Below, piece after piece: positions 1-7,790 of a DNA stretch of 14,187 nt (within the stretch, counting starts at the first letter, position 1; each line of letters starts with the position of its first letter). Below the pieces are notes generated by a model. The model did not search any database and was not told the origin of the DNA. It was given only the letters and a program-made list of their open reading frames with translations. The stretch covers positions 1 to 14,187 of the forward strand of contig JBJKRW010000036.1 of NCBI GenBank assembly GCA_046704445.1, read 5' to 3'. This DNA comes from JBJKRW01 sp046704445. Lineage in GTDB: Bacteria; Patescibacteriota; Microgenomatia; UBA1406; GWC2-37-13. A program made the translations under genes and the position numbers.

Positions 1-366
1 AATAAAGACGAAGTGTTCGGATTCGAATTGGTAAAGGATGCGCTGGAAGCGCCGTTTGCCAAGTTGATGGAAAATGCCGGACTGAATCCCGGAGAACTTA
101 TCGCAAAAGCCCGAAGTGCAAGCTCGAAAGGATTCGGATTTGACGTCCTGAATACGGAGTCAACGGCTACTGCCCAAACAATAGATATGATCAAGGCGGG
201 GATAATTGATCCGTTAAAAGTGGTGCGAACCGCGGTAGAAAATTCCGTTTCGGTAGCAACCATGATCCTGACAACGGAAGCTTTGGTTTCCGACAAGCCC
301 GAACCAAAAGCTCCGGCACCCAGTGCTCCGGACATGAGCGGTATGGGAGGAATGGGCGGGTATTAA
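1..366 (+). CDS. groEL: Chaperonin GroEL, C-terminal part (start lies outside the window)
   Basis: This is the last 121 residues of the 60-kDa chaperonin, which forms a double ring that folds proteins in an ATP-dependent cycle with GroES. The reading frame is open from the first base of the window, so the gene is cut by the window edge. The visible part covers the end of the equatorial domain: a stretch reading GFDV near residue 47 followed by a residue pattern ending in IIDPLKVVRTAVENSVSVA, which is characteristic of GroEL. The tail is the usual flexible Gly-Met repeat (MSGMGGMGGY) after a Pro/Ala-rich linker. It ends in Tyr rather than the common Met, a minor variation. A strong hairpin terminator follows 29 bases after the stop. 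Identification is secure. Confidence 0.97.
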   Translation, partial: NKDEVFGFELVKDALEAPFAKLMENAGLNPGELIAKARSASSKGFGFDVLNTESTATAQTIDMIKAGIIDPLKVVRTAVENSVSVATMILTTEALVSDKPEPKAPAPSAPDMSGMGGMGGY

Positions 367-392
367 TAACCTTTGGTAACCGTACGTTAATA

Positions 393-420
393 AACCCCGC
401 CGAAAGGCGGGGTTTTGTTT
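393..420 (+). terminator. Rho-independent terminator after groEL, possibly bidirectional
   Basis: A seven-pair GC stem (CCCCGCC, GAAA tetraloop, GGCGGGG), extended by two A-T pairs, is followed by a T-rich run (TTTTGTTT). It ends the groEL transcript. On the minus strand the same hairpin is followed by TTTATTAA, so it may also stop transcription from the converging lactate dehydrogenase gene, which ends at 449. Confidence 0.93.
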
Positions 421-448
421 GGTCCGAGTAATTAATCAGGAGAATCTG

Positions 449-1366
449 TTATGCGGAAAGCTCTTTCAGTATTCTGACGGATTCGGACATTTTCTGTTTT
501 TCTTCTTCGGAAAGAGTGACGGTAAGTATGCGTTCCACGCCGTTTTTGCCCAACACGCACGGCACGCTGATCGCGACATCGGAAAAACCATACTCATTAT
601 GTAAGGGAACGGAAACCGGAAAAACCCGTTTCGTGTCGCGAAGAACCGCATCAACAAGTTGATTGACCACAACCCCTATGGCGTAAAAAGTTCCGCCTTT
701 GGCTGCGATTACGGTTCCGGCGGCGTTTCTTGTTTTCTGGTATGAATCATAAACCTGATCTTTTGAAATGTCGTTCATCGAAAGAAGCGGTTGTCCGCCC
801 ACATTTGCGTGTTCGATGACGGGAAAAGAACTGTCTCCGTGTTCTCCAAGCACGTATGCATGAATATTTTTTGGGTTAACCTTTAGGATTTCCGATAAAT
901 AAAATCTGAACCGGGCGGAGTCCAGACTGGTTCCGGATCCGAAGACCTTTCCTTTTGGAAAATTCAGCATTTTCGCCGCTTCGTAGGTGAGAATGTCTAC
1001 GGGATTTGCGACAAAAAGCAGTATGCTGTCCGGTGAATGCTTCATTATGTCCGGCAGCATGCTCTTGAGAATTCCGATGTTCCGTTTTGCAAGATCCAGC
1101 CTTGTTTCCCCGGGTTTTTGGGCGACCCCCGCCGTGTAAACAATCACATCGCTTCCCCTGATATCTTCCAGGGACTCCGCAGCTTTGACGGTAGTTGCCC
1201 CGAGAAAAGCGAGACTGTGTTCAAACTCAAGCTGTTCTCCTTTCATTTTTTCCACGTCACGGTCAAACAGAATAAGCTCACGCGTCGTATTTCTTAATAA
1301 CATTGCGTATGCCGAAGTAATTCCTACTCTTCCTCCTCCGATAATCGAAACTTTTGTTCTGCTCAT
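449..1366 (-). CDS. ldh: L-lactate dehydrogenase
   Basis: A cytoplasmic NAD-dependent enzyme that interconverts pyruvate and L-lactate, reoxidising NADH in fermentation. At 305 residues it is close to the usual family length. The Rossmann nucleotide loop is GGGRVG (residues 10-15) with Asp35 at the end of beta-2 to hold the NAD ribose. The substrate-specificity loop reads AQKPGETRLDL: Gln83 occupies the position that is Gln in lactate and Arg in malate dehydrogenases, so lactate is the better call. Arg89 is the mobile-loop arginine. The Asp149/Arg152 pair (LDSAR) and the catalytic His176 (GEHGDS) are present. It lies 32 bases after an SRPBCC gene on the same strand but has its own -10 box five bases before the ATG. 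It converges on groEL. I see no allosteric signature I can read with confidence. Confidence 0.95.
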   Translation of the reverse strand: MSRTKVSIIGGGRVGITSAYAMLLRNTTRELILFDRDVEKMKGEQLEFEHSLAFLGATTVKAAESLEDIRGSDVIVYTAGVAQKPGETRLDLAKRNIGILKSMLPDIMKHSPDSILLFVANPVDILTYEAAKMLNFPKGKVFGSGTSLDSARFRFYLSEILKVNPKNIHAYVLGEHGDSSFPVIEHANVGGQPLLSMNDISKDQVYDSYQKTRNAAGTVIAAKGGTFYAIGVVVNQLVDAVLRDTKRVFPVSVPLHNEYGFSDVAISVPCVLGKNGVERILTVTLSEEEKQKMSESVRILKELSA

Positions 1367-1402
1367 AAATTATTATATATCTTTTTGTCTATATAAAATC
1401 AA
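1367..1402 (-). promoter_or_regulatory. Promoter of ldh, apparently leaderless
   Basis: On the minus strand TATAAT (1377-1372) lies five bases before the ATG, inside an A/T-rich run. TTGATT (1402-1397) fits a -35 box, 17 bases from the overlapping TATATA or 19 from TATAAT. No Shine-Dalgarno sequence can fit in the remaining space, so transcription should start at or next to the start codon. Confidence 0.65.
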
Positions 1403-1791
1403 GTCGAAAGATGCTCGATAACCAGTTTTAACCCGGAAAGGATTTCCGGCGTGAAAGGGTCCGCAATGTTTCCGTTATCTACCCATTCCCGGTATTGCAG
1501 TTCGGTCAAATTGTTTTTCAGGGAAGTAAACGTATAGCGGCAATGGTAATTCGCGTCAGGCGAAATCCATTCTACAAACAGGTCTTCTTCAATATCATTT
1601 ACTACAATCTTCATCCCTGATTGGTCCTTAAACGACATGTTATATACGGTTCCTTTGCGGATCGGAAACTCGTTTGTCCGTTCGTCAACGCATCCCGGAA
1701 TCCAGTATTTTGAGTTTGGCGGGGTGATACAAAAGAGAAATACGGCATGAAGCGATTTGCGTATAGTGACTTTCAATAGATTCTGTTTCAT
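1399..1791 (-). CDS. Small SRPBCC/AHSA1-like domain protein
   Basis: A soluble 130-residue protein that looks like a short member of the SRPBCC (START-like, AHSA1/activator of Hsp90 ATPase homologue) fold. The support is a helix-grip-like order: an N-terminal helix, a middle stretch in which a charged strand (GMKIVVNDIEEDLFVEWISP, residues 59-78) is followed by strands CRYTFTSL and LTELQYREW, and a C-terminal helix (PEILSGLKLVIEHL) that would close the ligand cavity. No catalytic residues are visible and the ligand is unknown. Its ATG overlaps the deformylase stop in an ATGA junction, so the two are co-transcribed and probably translationally coupled; no Shine-Dalgarno sequence is seen. The fold assignment is from sequence pattern only. 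Confidence 0.6.
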   Translation of the reverse strand: MKQNLLKVTIRKSLHAVFLFCITPPNSKYWIPGCVDERTNEFPIRKGTVYNMSFKDQSGMKIVVNDIEEDLFVEWISPDANYHCRYTFTSLKNNLTELQYREWVDNGNIADPFTPEILSGLKLVIEHLST

Positions 1792-2372
1792 AGAGGCTTG
1801 AATTCAAGTACCGTAATGTCGGAGGCAGAGAGTTGTGCGGCAGAGTTCCGTACGGTCTTATTGTAGATATTCCACGAAATAAGCATTCGGTTGTTTTTTA
1901 CCCGTTCGAGAAACTCGATTCCCTGCAGGTGGTCATATTCGTGTTGGATAACCCGGGCAAGGATGCCGTTGCAGCGAAGACGGAATTTTTTCCCTCGGGC
2001 GTCATATGCTTCAACTTCTATTTCTTTCGGCCGTACGACCGGTCCAAAGACAGACCGTTCGGGCAGACACCCGCAGCCTTCGTAGATAAGACTTGTTTCC
2101 TTAGATTGAAAGACCATCCGGGGATTTATGTATATGCGGAGTCCGTCGCTTTTCGGCAGTTTTCTGAATTTGGTTTTTTTCGGATTGGTCAAAAAAACCC
2201 GTCTGTTGACTCCGATTTGGGGAGCGGCGATTCCGATGAGGTCTGTTTTTATCATGGTATCTTTCAGACTCCGGATAAGCAGCTTCAAGTCTGAAGAACC
2301 GAAATCACGGATAGTTTTATTGTCGAGTTTTAATGCAGGATCTCCTATTTCAAGAATTTTCCGAACCGCCAT
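1788..2372 (-). CDS. def: Peptide deformylase with an altered motif 2
   Basis: A metalloenzyme that removes the N-formyl group from new polypeptides. The three family motifs are in order. Motif 1 is GIAAPQ (47-52) with Gln52. Motif 3 is QHEYDHLQG with the two metal histidines, 144 and 148, and the general base Glu145. Motif 2, normally EGCLS, reads EGCGCLPE (98-105). Spacing to the following VVRP aligns the second cysteine, Cys102, with the metal ligand, so the usual Glu two residues before it is Cys100 and the usual Ser is Pro104. All metal ligands remain, so activity is likely but not certain. At 194 residues it is slightly long, with a C-terminal extension after the last motif. It has its own extended -10 promoter and is the first gene of a pair with the SRPBCC gene. 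Confidence 0.93.
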   Translation of the reverse strand: MAVRKILEIGDPALKLDNKTIRDFGSSDLKLLIRSLKDTMIKTDLIGIAAPQIGVNRRVFLTNPKKTKFRKLPKSDGLRIYINPRMVFQSKETSLIYEGCGCLPERSVFGPVVRPKEIEVEAYDARGKKFRLRCNGILARVIQHEYDHLQGIEFLERVKNNRMLISWNIYNKTVRNSAAQLSASDITVLEFKPL

Positions 2373-2387
2373 ACGCGTAGTATAACA
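2373..2387 (-). promoter_or_regulatory. Extended -10 promoter of def, apparently leaderless
   Basis: The minus strand reads TGTTATACT, an extended -10 box (TATACT at 2384-2379), followed by only six bases (ACGCGT) before the ATG. No good -35 box is seen at the right distance, as expected for an extended -10 promoter. It lies in the 47-base gap after the GH130 gene, so def can be expressed independently. Confidence 0.65.
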
Positions 2388-2419
2388 CGAAGATTAATAA
2401 ACAGCATTAGTGTAAGTGG

Positions 2420-4360
2420 CTAAGGATAGTCCAGATATTTTTTTGCCGTGCTTTTTGACAGATATTCCAGAAGGTCGCTGATTTTGATTCCGGCTCCACA
2501 CACGACCTTATCCGCGCCCCCGTAATACAGATACGCAGTACCGTTCCGGATAACATATCCGCAGGGAAACACCACATTGTCGACTAATCCCTGTTTTTCA
2601 AAATGAGTTTCGGGTTCAAGTATCGGATAGGGAGTCCATCCGAGGACCTTGGTTACATCGCTGAAATCCAACAGAAGCGCTCCTACCCGATAATGGCCGT
2701 CTATTTTACTTATTCCGTGATAAAACACTATCCAACCCTGGTCCGTTTTAAAAGGCGGAGTATTGATTCCTATCTTTTTTTCGTCCCATGTTCTGTTATG
2801 GGGCGCAATGATACTTTTTGTTGTCAGGCGATTTTCCGAAAAGCGCAGATCGTCTACGTAATCGAGACAGATATTCGGTTCGATTCTGTGAAAAATGACG
2901 AATTTTCCGTTGATGCGCTCGGGAAAAAGAACTCCGTCCTTGTCCATGATTTTGTCGGGAGAGATTATTTTCGGTTCAGCCCATCCGGTCCAATTCCGTT
3001 TAAGAAAATTATCTACATCGATTGAAGTAAGCGCGAGTCTCGGAAGATCCCCGTCGTATGCCGTATAAAGCATATAAAGGGTATTGCCGATCCGGGTAAT
3101 CCTCGGATCTTCGGTTCCTCCGGGTTTTCCTTCATCTTTGGGTTTTTCGCACGGACTTCGCAGAGGATAAACGGGTTCGTCAAGCCGTTCGTCGATGAGA
3201 ATTCCGTCATTGCTTATCGCAAGTCCGAGTCTTGAAACGTTGTTGTCCGAAAGCGCCCTGTAAATAAGGTAGACTTTTTGGTCTATTTCAACGGCGGCAG
3301 GATTAAATACCGCTTTTGATTCCCATCCGTGTTCCGGAATGGGTTCCAGCAAAGGATTATGGGGAAATTTGACGCATTTTAATGTTCCCGGCTGATTTGT
3401 TTCAAATGAACGCATAAATTCGTCAAATTGGGTTTCGGCAACCGCACAGTTCGTATCCGCGGCGCCGTAATAAATCCTGATACTGTTTTTTTCCACGAGT
3501 GCCCCTTCGGGGAATACGATATTGGCAACATCTCCTATTTTTTCATACGGAGCTTCCGGAACAAGAAGCGGATTTTCTATCCGCCCGATGATTTTTTGGG
3601 GATTTTCGAGATCCAATAACACCGCTTCAACCCTGAATTCTTTTTTAATGGTACTGCTGAAATAATGCTTGATGTAGGAATAGATTAAGATCCAACCTTT
3701 CGGGGTTTTGATCGGAGTAGCTCCGATTTCCATATTGTCGCTGTTGACTCTTCGTAGAGGAACAATGTGGTGTTCCAGATTTTTATACCAGTCATCCCAG
3801 AATTCCATATCCCAGAGCGTATCCAGTTTATCAAAACGGGCAATTGCTACATGAGTTGGCGGATTATCCGTATTGACCGTCAAGAGCACCGTATACATCG
3901 ATCCGATTTTTTCCGGAAACATAGTCATTGCTTTTGCGTTGAAAGGAGTGACCAGATGTCTTTCTTCGATATGTTCCAGGTCGGCACTGAGTGCTACGGC
4001 AGCCCTGATGCTGCCGTAGGAGGGAGGGTAATGCGACAGGGCCGTATAAAAAATCAAATATTTGTCATCGATATAAGTAATCCTGGGATCCTCGCATCCG
4101 TATTTTTCCCATACGTCCTTGGGTGACAGAAATACGGAACGTTGATTGAACCGGAGACCGTCATCGCTTGAGCCTTTTCCGATGACTGATAATCGGAGTT
4201 TTTTGCCGTCTATTATGATCTCTTTTCCCATCGCTCTATACAGTAATACGTACCTGTTTCCGTGTTTTACGATTGATCCGTTGAACGCCGCGTAACTTTC
4301 CCAGTCATGATGAGGATCCGGAATGAGAATGGGGTTATGGTCGTATCTGGTAAGAATCAT
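2420..4360 (-). CDS. Tandem GH130 protein: two mannoside phosphorylase-type beta-propellers
   Basis: A 646-residue protein made of two GH130 units, each about 310-320 residues, where most family members have one. GH130 enzymes are five-bladed propellers that phosphorolyse (some hydrolyse) beta-mannosides. Unit 1 runs about 1-320 and unit 2 about 325-635. Both start with the same pattern (HNPIL/HNPLL, then W-E-S, then a Y-RA strand) and both carry EDPRIT, at 90-95 and 417-422. Unit 2 also has FHR (490-492) and YHG (547-549), His/Arg/Tyr positions that in phosphorylases help bind phosphate. Unit 1 has no FHR equivalent that I can find and has YSY (227-229) instead of YHG, so it may be a hydrolase, a degenerate copy or a binding module. 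There is no signal peptide or membrane segment, so it should act in the cytoplasm. Its ATG overlaps the stop of the upstream GH130 gene. The exact substrate cannot be read from sequence. Confidence 0.88.
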   Translation of the reverse strand: MILTRYDHNPILIPDPHHDWESYAAFNGSIVKHGNRYVLLYRAMGKEIIIDGKKLRLSVIGKGSSDDGLRFNQRSVFLSPKDVWEKYGCEDPRITYIDDKYLIFYTALSHYPPSYGSIRAAVALSADLEHIEERHLVTPFNAKAMTMFPEKIGSMYTVLLTVNTDNPPTHVAIARFDKLDTLWDMEFWDDWYKNLEHHIVPLRRVNSDNMEIGATPIKTPKGWILIYSYIKHYFSSTIKKEFRVEAVLLDLENPQKIIGRIENPLLVPEAPYEKIGDVANIVFPEGALVEKNSIRIYYGAADTNCAVAETQFDEFMRSFETNQPGTLKCVKFPHNPLLEPIPEHGWESKAVFNPAAVEIDQKVYLIYRALSDNNVSRLGLAISNDGILIDERLDEPVYPLRSPCEKPKDEGKPGGTEDPRITRIGNTLYMLYTAYDGDLPRLALTSIDVDNFLKRNWTGWAEPKIISPDKIMDKDGVLFPERINGKFVIFHRIEPNICLDYVDDLRFSENRLTTKSIIAPHNRTWDEKKIGINTPPFKTDQGWIVFYHGISKIDGHYRVGALLLDFSDVTKVLGWTPYPILEPETHFEKQGLVDNVVFPCGYVIRNGTAYLYYGGADKVVCGAGIKISDLLEYLSKSTAKKYLDYP

Positions 4361-6057
4361 CGGATCGTGATCTCCTTAACTTCTATGGACTGCAGTTTGG
4401 GTGTGCGGTCTATGGTCAATTCCATGAGGAAGTCATGGAGGTTCGCTTTTGCCACACAGACATATGAATCTGCAGCTCCGTAATATACGAACAATTCGTT
4501 TTTGATTATGACCGCACCGCAGGGATATGCGATTCCGGGTTTGAATCCGTTAATCTCATATTCCTCGGTCGGACTGAGAATCGGCTGGTCTGTTCTGTGC
4601 AGGACTTTAATCGGATTTTTCAAATCAAGCAGCATGGCGCCGATATGATATTTACTCGCATCCCTGTCGTCTACTCCGTAGTAGATAAGGAGCCAGCCCT
4701 TTTGCGTCCTCATGGGCGGTGCGCCAACGCCAATTTTTCTGCTGTCCCATTTTCCCGGCCTGACTTTTATTTGAAATTCACCCCTTAGCCATCTACCGTT
4801 TTCTTTAAAATTCAGGTCATTTACATAGTCGATCAGTATGTTCGGAAATACCCGGTGAAAGAATACGTATTTATTGTTTATTTTTTCCGGCAGAAGACAT
4901 CCGCTTTTGTCGATAATGCCGGGTGGAGAAACAAGTATCGGTTTCGCCCAGTTCCATCGTTGTGCGAGAAAATCCTTGATATCTATAGACGTCAAAGCCA
5001 GTCTTAAACTAGACCATCCGTCAAATGCCACATACACCATGTAGACCCGGTCACCAAGTACCGTTATTCTCGGATCTTCGCATCCTCCGAATCCTCCGGC
5101 CGACATAAGCCGTCCGTCTGCGCGTCCGTATTTGTTTGATTCGAATGAGGAAGAAGGCCCGTAAATCGGCTGATTATAACGCTTCTCGATGTTCACACCG
5201 TCCGAACTGATCGCATAGCCGATGGTTGAAATATAATCGTAACCCTGGGCCCGGTACAGAATATGCACTTTGTGGTTGATAAAGGCTGCGGCAGGATTAA
5301 GCGTCGTAAACGCCTCCCATTTATTATTTTCTTTTGGTGACAGGATGGGATTCGAAATATGTTTGTGCAGATGTCTGTGGGTTTTAATATGTTGAGGATT
5401 AAAGACAAATCCGGACATTAAGACGGCATACACGATCTGATGTTGCACATGCCAATAAGAATAGATTATTCCGTTCAGCAGTACGGCGCCGAGAGGAACA
5501 GCTTTTTGTTCCCGCCATTGGTTCTTACTATCCCAAACAGGCCTATCCATTTTCCAGAGAAGTTTTGACGGATCATGTGCATCAAATTCGGCAAAATACG
5601 CACGATAATACGCACGTTCCTGTTCCTGGTATTTTTCATAGTACAACAATAATATTCCGTTTTGAAAATTAAAAGCTCCTCCGACCTGAGTAGGATGAGG
5701 AGAATGAAAAAGCGGTTGATTATCCGTATGCCAGGGTTTGTCTTCGGAAGACGTTGCCAAATATATGCGCCTGTCTCCGAAGTACATAATGCGTTTGTCA
5801 CCCGAGCGTTCCGGAATCGCGCTCGCATGATGGGTAGGGTCAAAATTATGAGGGGGGAATACGTCGTTCAATTCAGTGAACGAATATCCGTCCTGACTTT
5901 CCGCAACAATATAGTCGTGTGATTGGTGAATGTTTTCAAAGACAAGATATACTTTGTTTGCTTCGGACACCGCCTTAACGGGTTTATAACGGGATCGATA
6001 GACGGTTCTTTTTAAAAATCTGGAAAGATGAACTTTTATTCGGTTAAAGGCTTCCAT
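4357..6057 (-). CDS. GH130 protein with a divergent N-terminal propeller-like half
   Basis: A 566-residue protein whose C-terminal part (about 233-545) is a clear GH130 domain: SNPIL start, GCEDPRIT (325-332), LPEKINNKYVFFHR (389-402) and GAPPMRTQKGWLLIYYG (445-461). His401 and Arg402 match the phosphate-site pattern, but YYG replaces the YHG seen in the neighbouring gene's second unit. The N-terminal part (about 30-225) keeps a propeller-like rhythm of short strands (KVYLVFE, RIMYFG, ILLLYYEKY, GIIYSYW) but has no EDPR motif, so it is probably a degenerate, non-catalytic propeller. No signal peptide is visible; the N-terminus is basic (R/K/H-rich, 6-27). It is the first gene of the GH130 pair, with the second gene coupled by an ATGA overlap. 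The likely role is cytoplasmic mannoside phosphorolysis or hydrolysis; substrate unknown. No convincing promoter was found upstream. Confidence 0.85.
   Translation of the reverse strand: MEAFNRIKVHLSRFLKRTVYRSRYKPVKAVSEANKVYLVFENIHQSHDYIVAESQDGYSFTELNDVFPPHNFDPTHHASAIPERSGDKRIMYFGDRRIYLATSSEDKPWHTDNQPLFHSPHPTQVGGAFNFQNGILLLYYEKYQEQERAYYRAYFAEFDAHDPSKLLWKMDRPVWDSKNQWREQKAVPLGAVLLNGIIYSYWHVQHQIVYAVLMSGFVFNPQHIKTHRHLHKHISNPILSPKENNKWEAFTTLNPAAAFINHKVHILYRAQGYDYISTIGYAISSDGVNIEKRYNQPIYGPSSSFESNKYGRADGRLMSAGGFGGCEDPRITVLGDRVYMVYVAFDGWSSLRLALTSIDIKDFLAQRWNWAKPILVSPPGIIDKSGCLLPEKINNKYVFFHRVFPNILIDYVNDLNFKENGRWLRGEFQIKVRPGKWDSRKIGVGAPPMRTQKGWLLIYYGVDDRDASKYHIGAMLLDLKNPIKVLHRTDQPILSPTEEYEINGFKPGIAYPCGAVIIKNELFVYYGAADSYVCVAKANLHDFLMELTIDRTPKLQSIEVKEITIR
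4361..4377 (-). promoter_or_regulatory. Shine-Dalgarno sequence for the downstream GH130 gene
   Basis: AAGGAG (minus strand, 4377-4372) sits 11 bases before the ATG at 4360, inside the last codons of the upstream GH130 gene. It is one of the few good Shine-Dalgarno matches here, and it serves an internal operon gene, in contrast to the leaderless first genes. Confidence 0.6.
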
Positions 6058-6162
6058 ATCAAAAAAGACACAAAAAGCTGTGCTAATTTTAAGGTATTAT
6101 TTTTCGGAAAAAAAAACAATAGAAGAATAATATAGGATGCGGTTTCTTCAACGGCCTAAAGA

Positions 6163-6199
6163 TTGAAACTGCTAAAAGTGATTGTTATAATAAGCCATT
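6163..6199 (+). promoter_or_regulatory. Near-consensus promoter of the unknown gene at 6200, leaderless
   Basis: TTGAAA (6163-6168), a 17-base spacer, then an extended -10 TGTTATAAT with TATAAT at 6186-6191. The ATG follows after eight bases, so transcription should start at or within a base or two of the start codon. The rest of the 142-base divergent gap (6058-6199) holds an A-run near 6108-6117 and a weak TAAAAT on the minus strand (6091-6086) that might serve the GH130 genes; nothing else is clear. Confidence 0.8.
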
Positions 6200-6886
6200 A
6201 TGGTATTCGAAGTTTCGAGTACAGAATGGCGCAACAAGCCTTTTGATACTGCACATGGATTTCATGAGGCCTATCTTATGCAATTCTTTAGGAGGAAAGT
6301 GGGTTTTGCCGCCATGTTAGCATCCGGTTCTCCCGAAAATGGAGTCCTTGCCTTGTCGGAGAAATATGAAGGTAGATACGCCCGGAGATCCGATGGCCAC
6401 CTGGAATACGTTTTTGCTCCTCACGACGGCTTAAGACTGAAACCCGAAGAGAACGCGGTTATTTTCAGATGCGGACTTGTTATGTCACTGCCCGATGCTT
6501 CAGGCATACAACTTCAGGAGTTTGTCAGGCGTGATGCGGATTCGTTACATCCCGATTATCATCTTGAATATATACTCATGCAAGGAGGACAAACCTGTAA
6601 AGCCCGTTATGTGGTTGAGCCGGATGCCAGGATTGACAGGAAACCCGCTGCCAGTCTGGCGCAGTTGATGGTTATGGACCGTCATGGTGAAGTACTGAAC
6701 CTGGATTCTCTCGAAGCCGTGCAGGCTGTTAAAGATGGCATATATCCGACTGTTCATCCTGTTATAGACGCAAGAGCATCCGTATATCCGTTCATTTTCG
6801 GAGAATTAAGGCCCGGAGAAGTTACGGAAATAATGGAATTTGAAACGTACGTGGAACAAAATCCCATGCGGCCGTATCAGCAGTAG
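6200..6886 (+). CDS. Protein of unknown function, 228 residues
   Basis: I do not recognise this protein. It has no signal peptide, membrane segment or known catalytic motif. It looks soluble and largely beta: alternating strands and turns run through residues 60-140 (for example LEYVFAPHDGLRL, NAVIFRCGLVMSL, YHLEYILM) and near the C-terminus (YPFIFGELRPGEVTEIMEFETYV). The N-terminal part has a TAHGFHEAYLMQFF segment that may be a helix. The start at 6200 is supported by a near-consensus promoter eight bases upstream. An AGGAGG at 6290-6295 lies inside the frame but only three bases before an in-frame GTG, too close to be its Shine-Dalgarno. The gene diverges from the GH130 pair and converges on znuB, so a link to mannoside metabolism is possible but unproven. 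Confidence 0.8.
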   Translation: MVFEVSSTEWRNKPFDTAHGFHEAYLMQFFRRKVGFAAMLASGSPENGVLALSEKYEGRYARRSDGHLEYVFAPHDGLRLKPEENAVIFRCGLVMSLPDASGIQLQEFVRRDADSLHPDYHLEYILMQGGQTCKARYVVEPDARIDRKPAASLAQLMVMDRHGEVLNLDSLEAVQAVKDGIYPTVHPVIDARASVYPFIFGELRPGEVTEIMEFETYVEQNPMRPYQQ

Positions 6887-6980
6887 GTTTTCGGGACTAA
6901 GGGAGGATCACAAAAAATTGTGTGTGCAGATTCATATAGCGGGCCGTCTCTGATAGAATAATCCGGTCGGTCAATGGCTG

Positions 6981-7790
6981 TCAGTTTCTTTGAAGAACAT
7001 TTTTATATATATACACCGTAAGAAATATTCCGATGGACAATAAGACGATGGTTCCTCCCGTAGATAAATTCAGATAAAAAGAAATAATAATGCCCGCAAT
7101 AACGCTGAACAGGGAGATGCTTTCGGCAACAATGAGCGTATTTCTGAACGAAGTGCCGAACTGAAGCGCCGCTACAACGGGTACGACGATAAGGGTGGAA
7201 ATAAGAAGTACTCCGACGATCGGAATCGCAAGCGACACCGTAAGTGCGGTAAGGGTAATGAGCATAATATTCAAAGCTTTTGTCGGCAAACCCGCGACCC
7301 GTGCGGCTTCCTCGTCAAACGTGACAAAAAGAAGTTCTTTATAAAACAGTAACGATATGATGATGACCGCGGCGCCTGTTCCCGCAATGAGGGATACGTC
7401 GGATTGCTTGACCGTAACGATTGAACCGAATAAATAGTTAAAAAGATCTACGCTGAAACCGTGAGCCAGACTTATGATGATGACTGCTACGGCAAGACTT
7501 CCGGAGAGAAAAATCGCCAAAGCGGATTCGCCGAATACTTTTTTGCTGATGCGCAAACGTTCGATAAAGACAGACGAGATAATGGATACGGCAATTGCGG
7601 TTGCGATAGGATTGAAGCCCAGGAAAAGCCCGATTGCAACTCCGGCAAGAGATACGTGGGAAAGCGTATCGGCGATAAGAGAATATCTTCGTAAAACCAG
7701 AAATAAGCCGATCAGCGGCGCAATCAGTGCAATGATCAGTCCCGCCTCAAAACCTCTGATAATGAATCCGTATTGGAACAGGTTTAACAT
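6981..7790 (-). CDS. znuB: Zinc ABC transporter, membrane permease
   Basis: The membrane channel of a zinc importer of the ABC-3 family (ZnuB/TroC/MntB). The 269-residue protein is almost entirely hydrophobic, with about eight membrane segments, starting near residues 14-33 and ending near 242-262. The family pattern LVLRRYSLIADTLSHVSLAGVAIG (31-54) is present, as is the cytoplasmic segment FDEEAARVAGLP (157-168) that precedes the coupling region. The start overlaps the znuC stop by one base (TAATG), so the two are translated together. It is the last gene of the operon and converges on the unknown gene at 6200; the 94-base gap holds only a weak A/T hairpin (CACAA/TTGTG near 6909-6922), not a convincing terminator. 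Confidence 0.93.
   Translation of the reverse strand: MLNLFQYGFIIRGFEAGLIIALIAPLIGLFLVLRRYSLIADTLSHVSLAGVAIGLFLGFNPIATAIAVSIISSVFIERLRISKKVFGESALAIFLSGSLAVAVIIISLAHGFSVDLFNYLFGSIVTVKQSDVSLIAGTGAAVIIISLLFYKELLFVTFDEEAARVAGLPTKALNIMLITLTALTVSLAIPIVGVLLISTLIVVPVVAALQFGTSFRNTLIVAESISLFSVIAGIIISFYLNLSTGGTIVLLSIGIFLTVYIYKNVLQRN

Noticed and set aside
419..1421. Plus-strand open frames opposite ldh
   Set aside because: They are antisense shadows of a lactate dehydrogenase with all catalytic residues intact.
6290..6301. AGGAGG followed by in-frame GTG as an alternative start of the unknown gene at 6200
   Set aside because: The spacing is only three bases, and the near-consensus leaderless promoter supports the ATG at 6200. 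The bases simply encode Arg-Arg.
6909..6922. Hairpin CACAA/TTGTG between the 6200 gene and znuB as a terminator
   Set aside because: The stem is short and A/T-rich and is not followed by a T-run on either strand.
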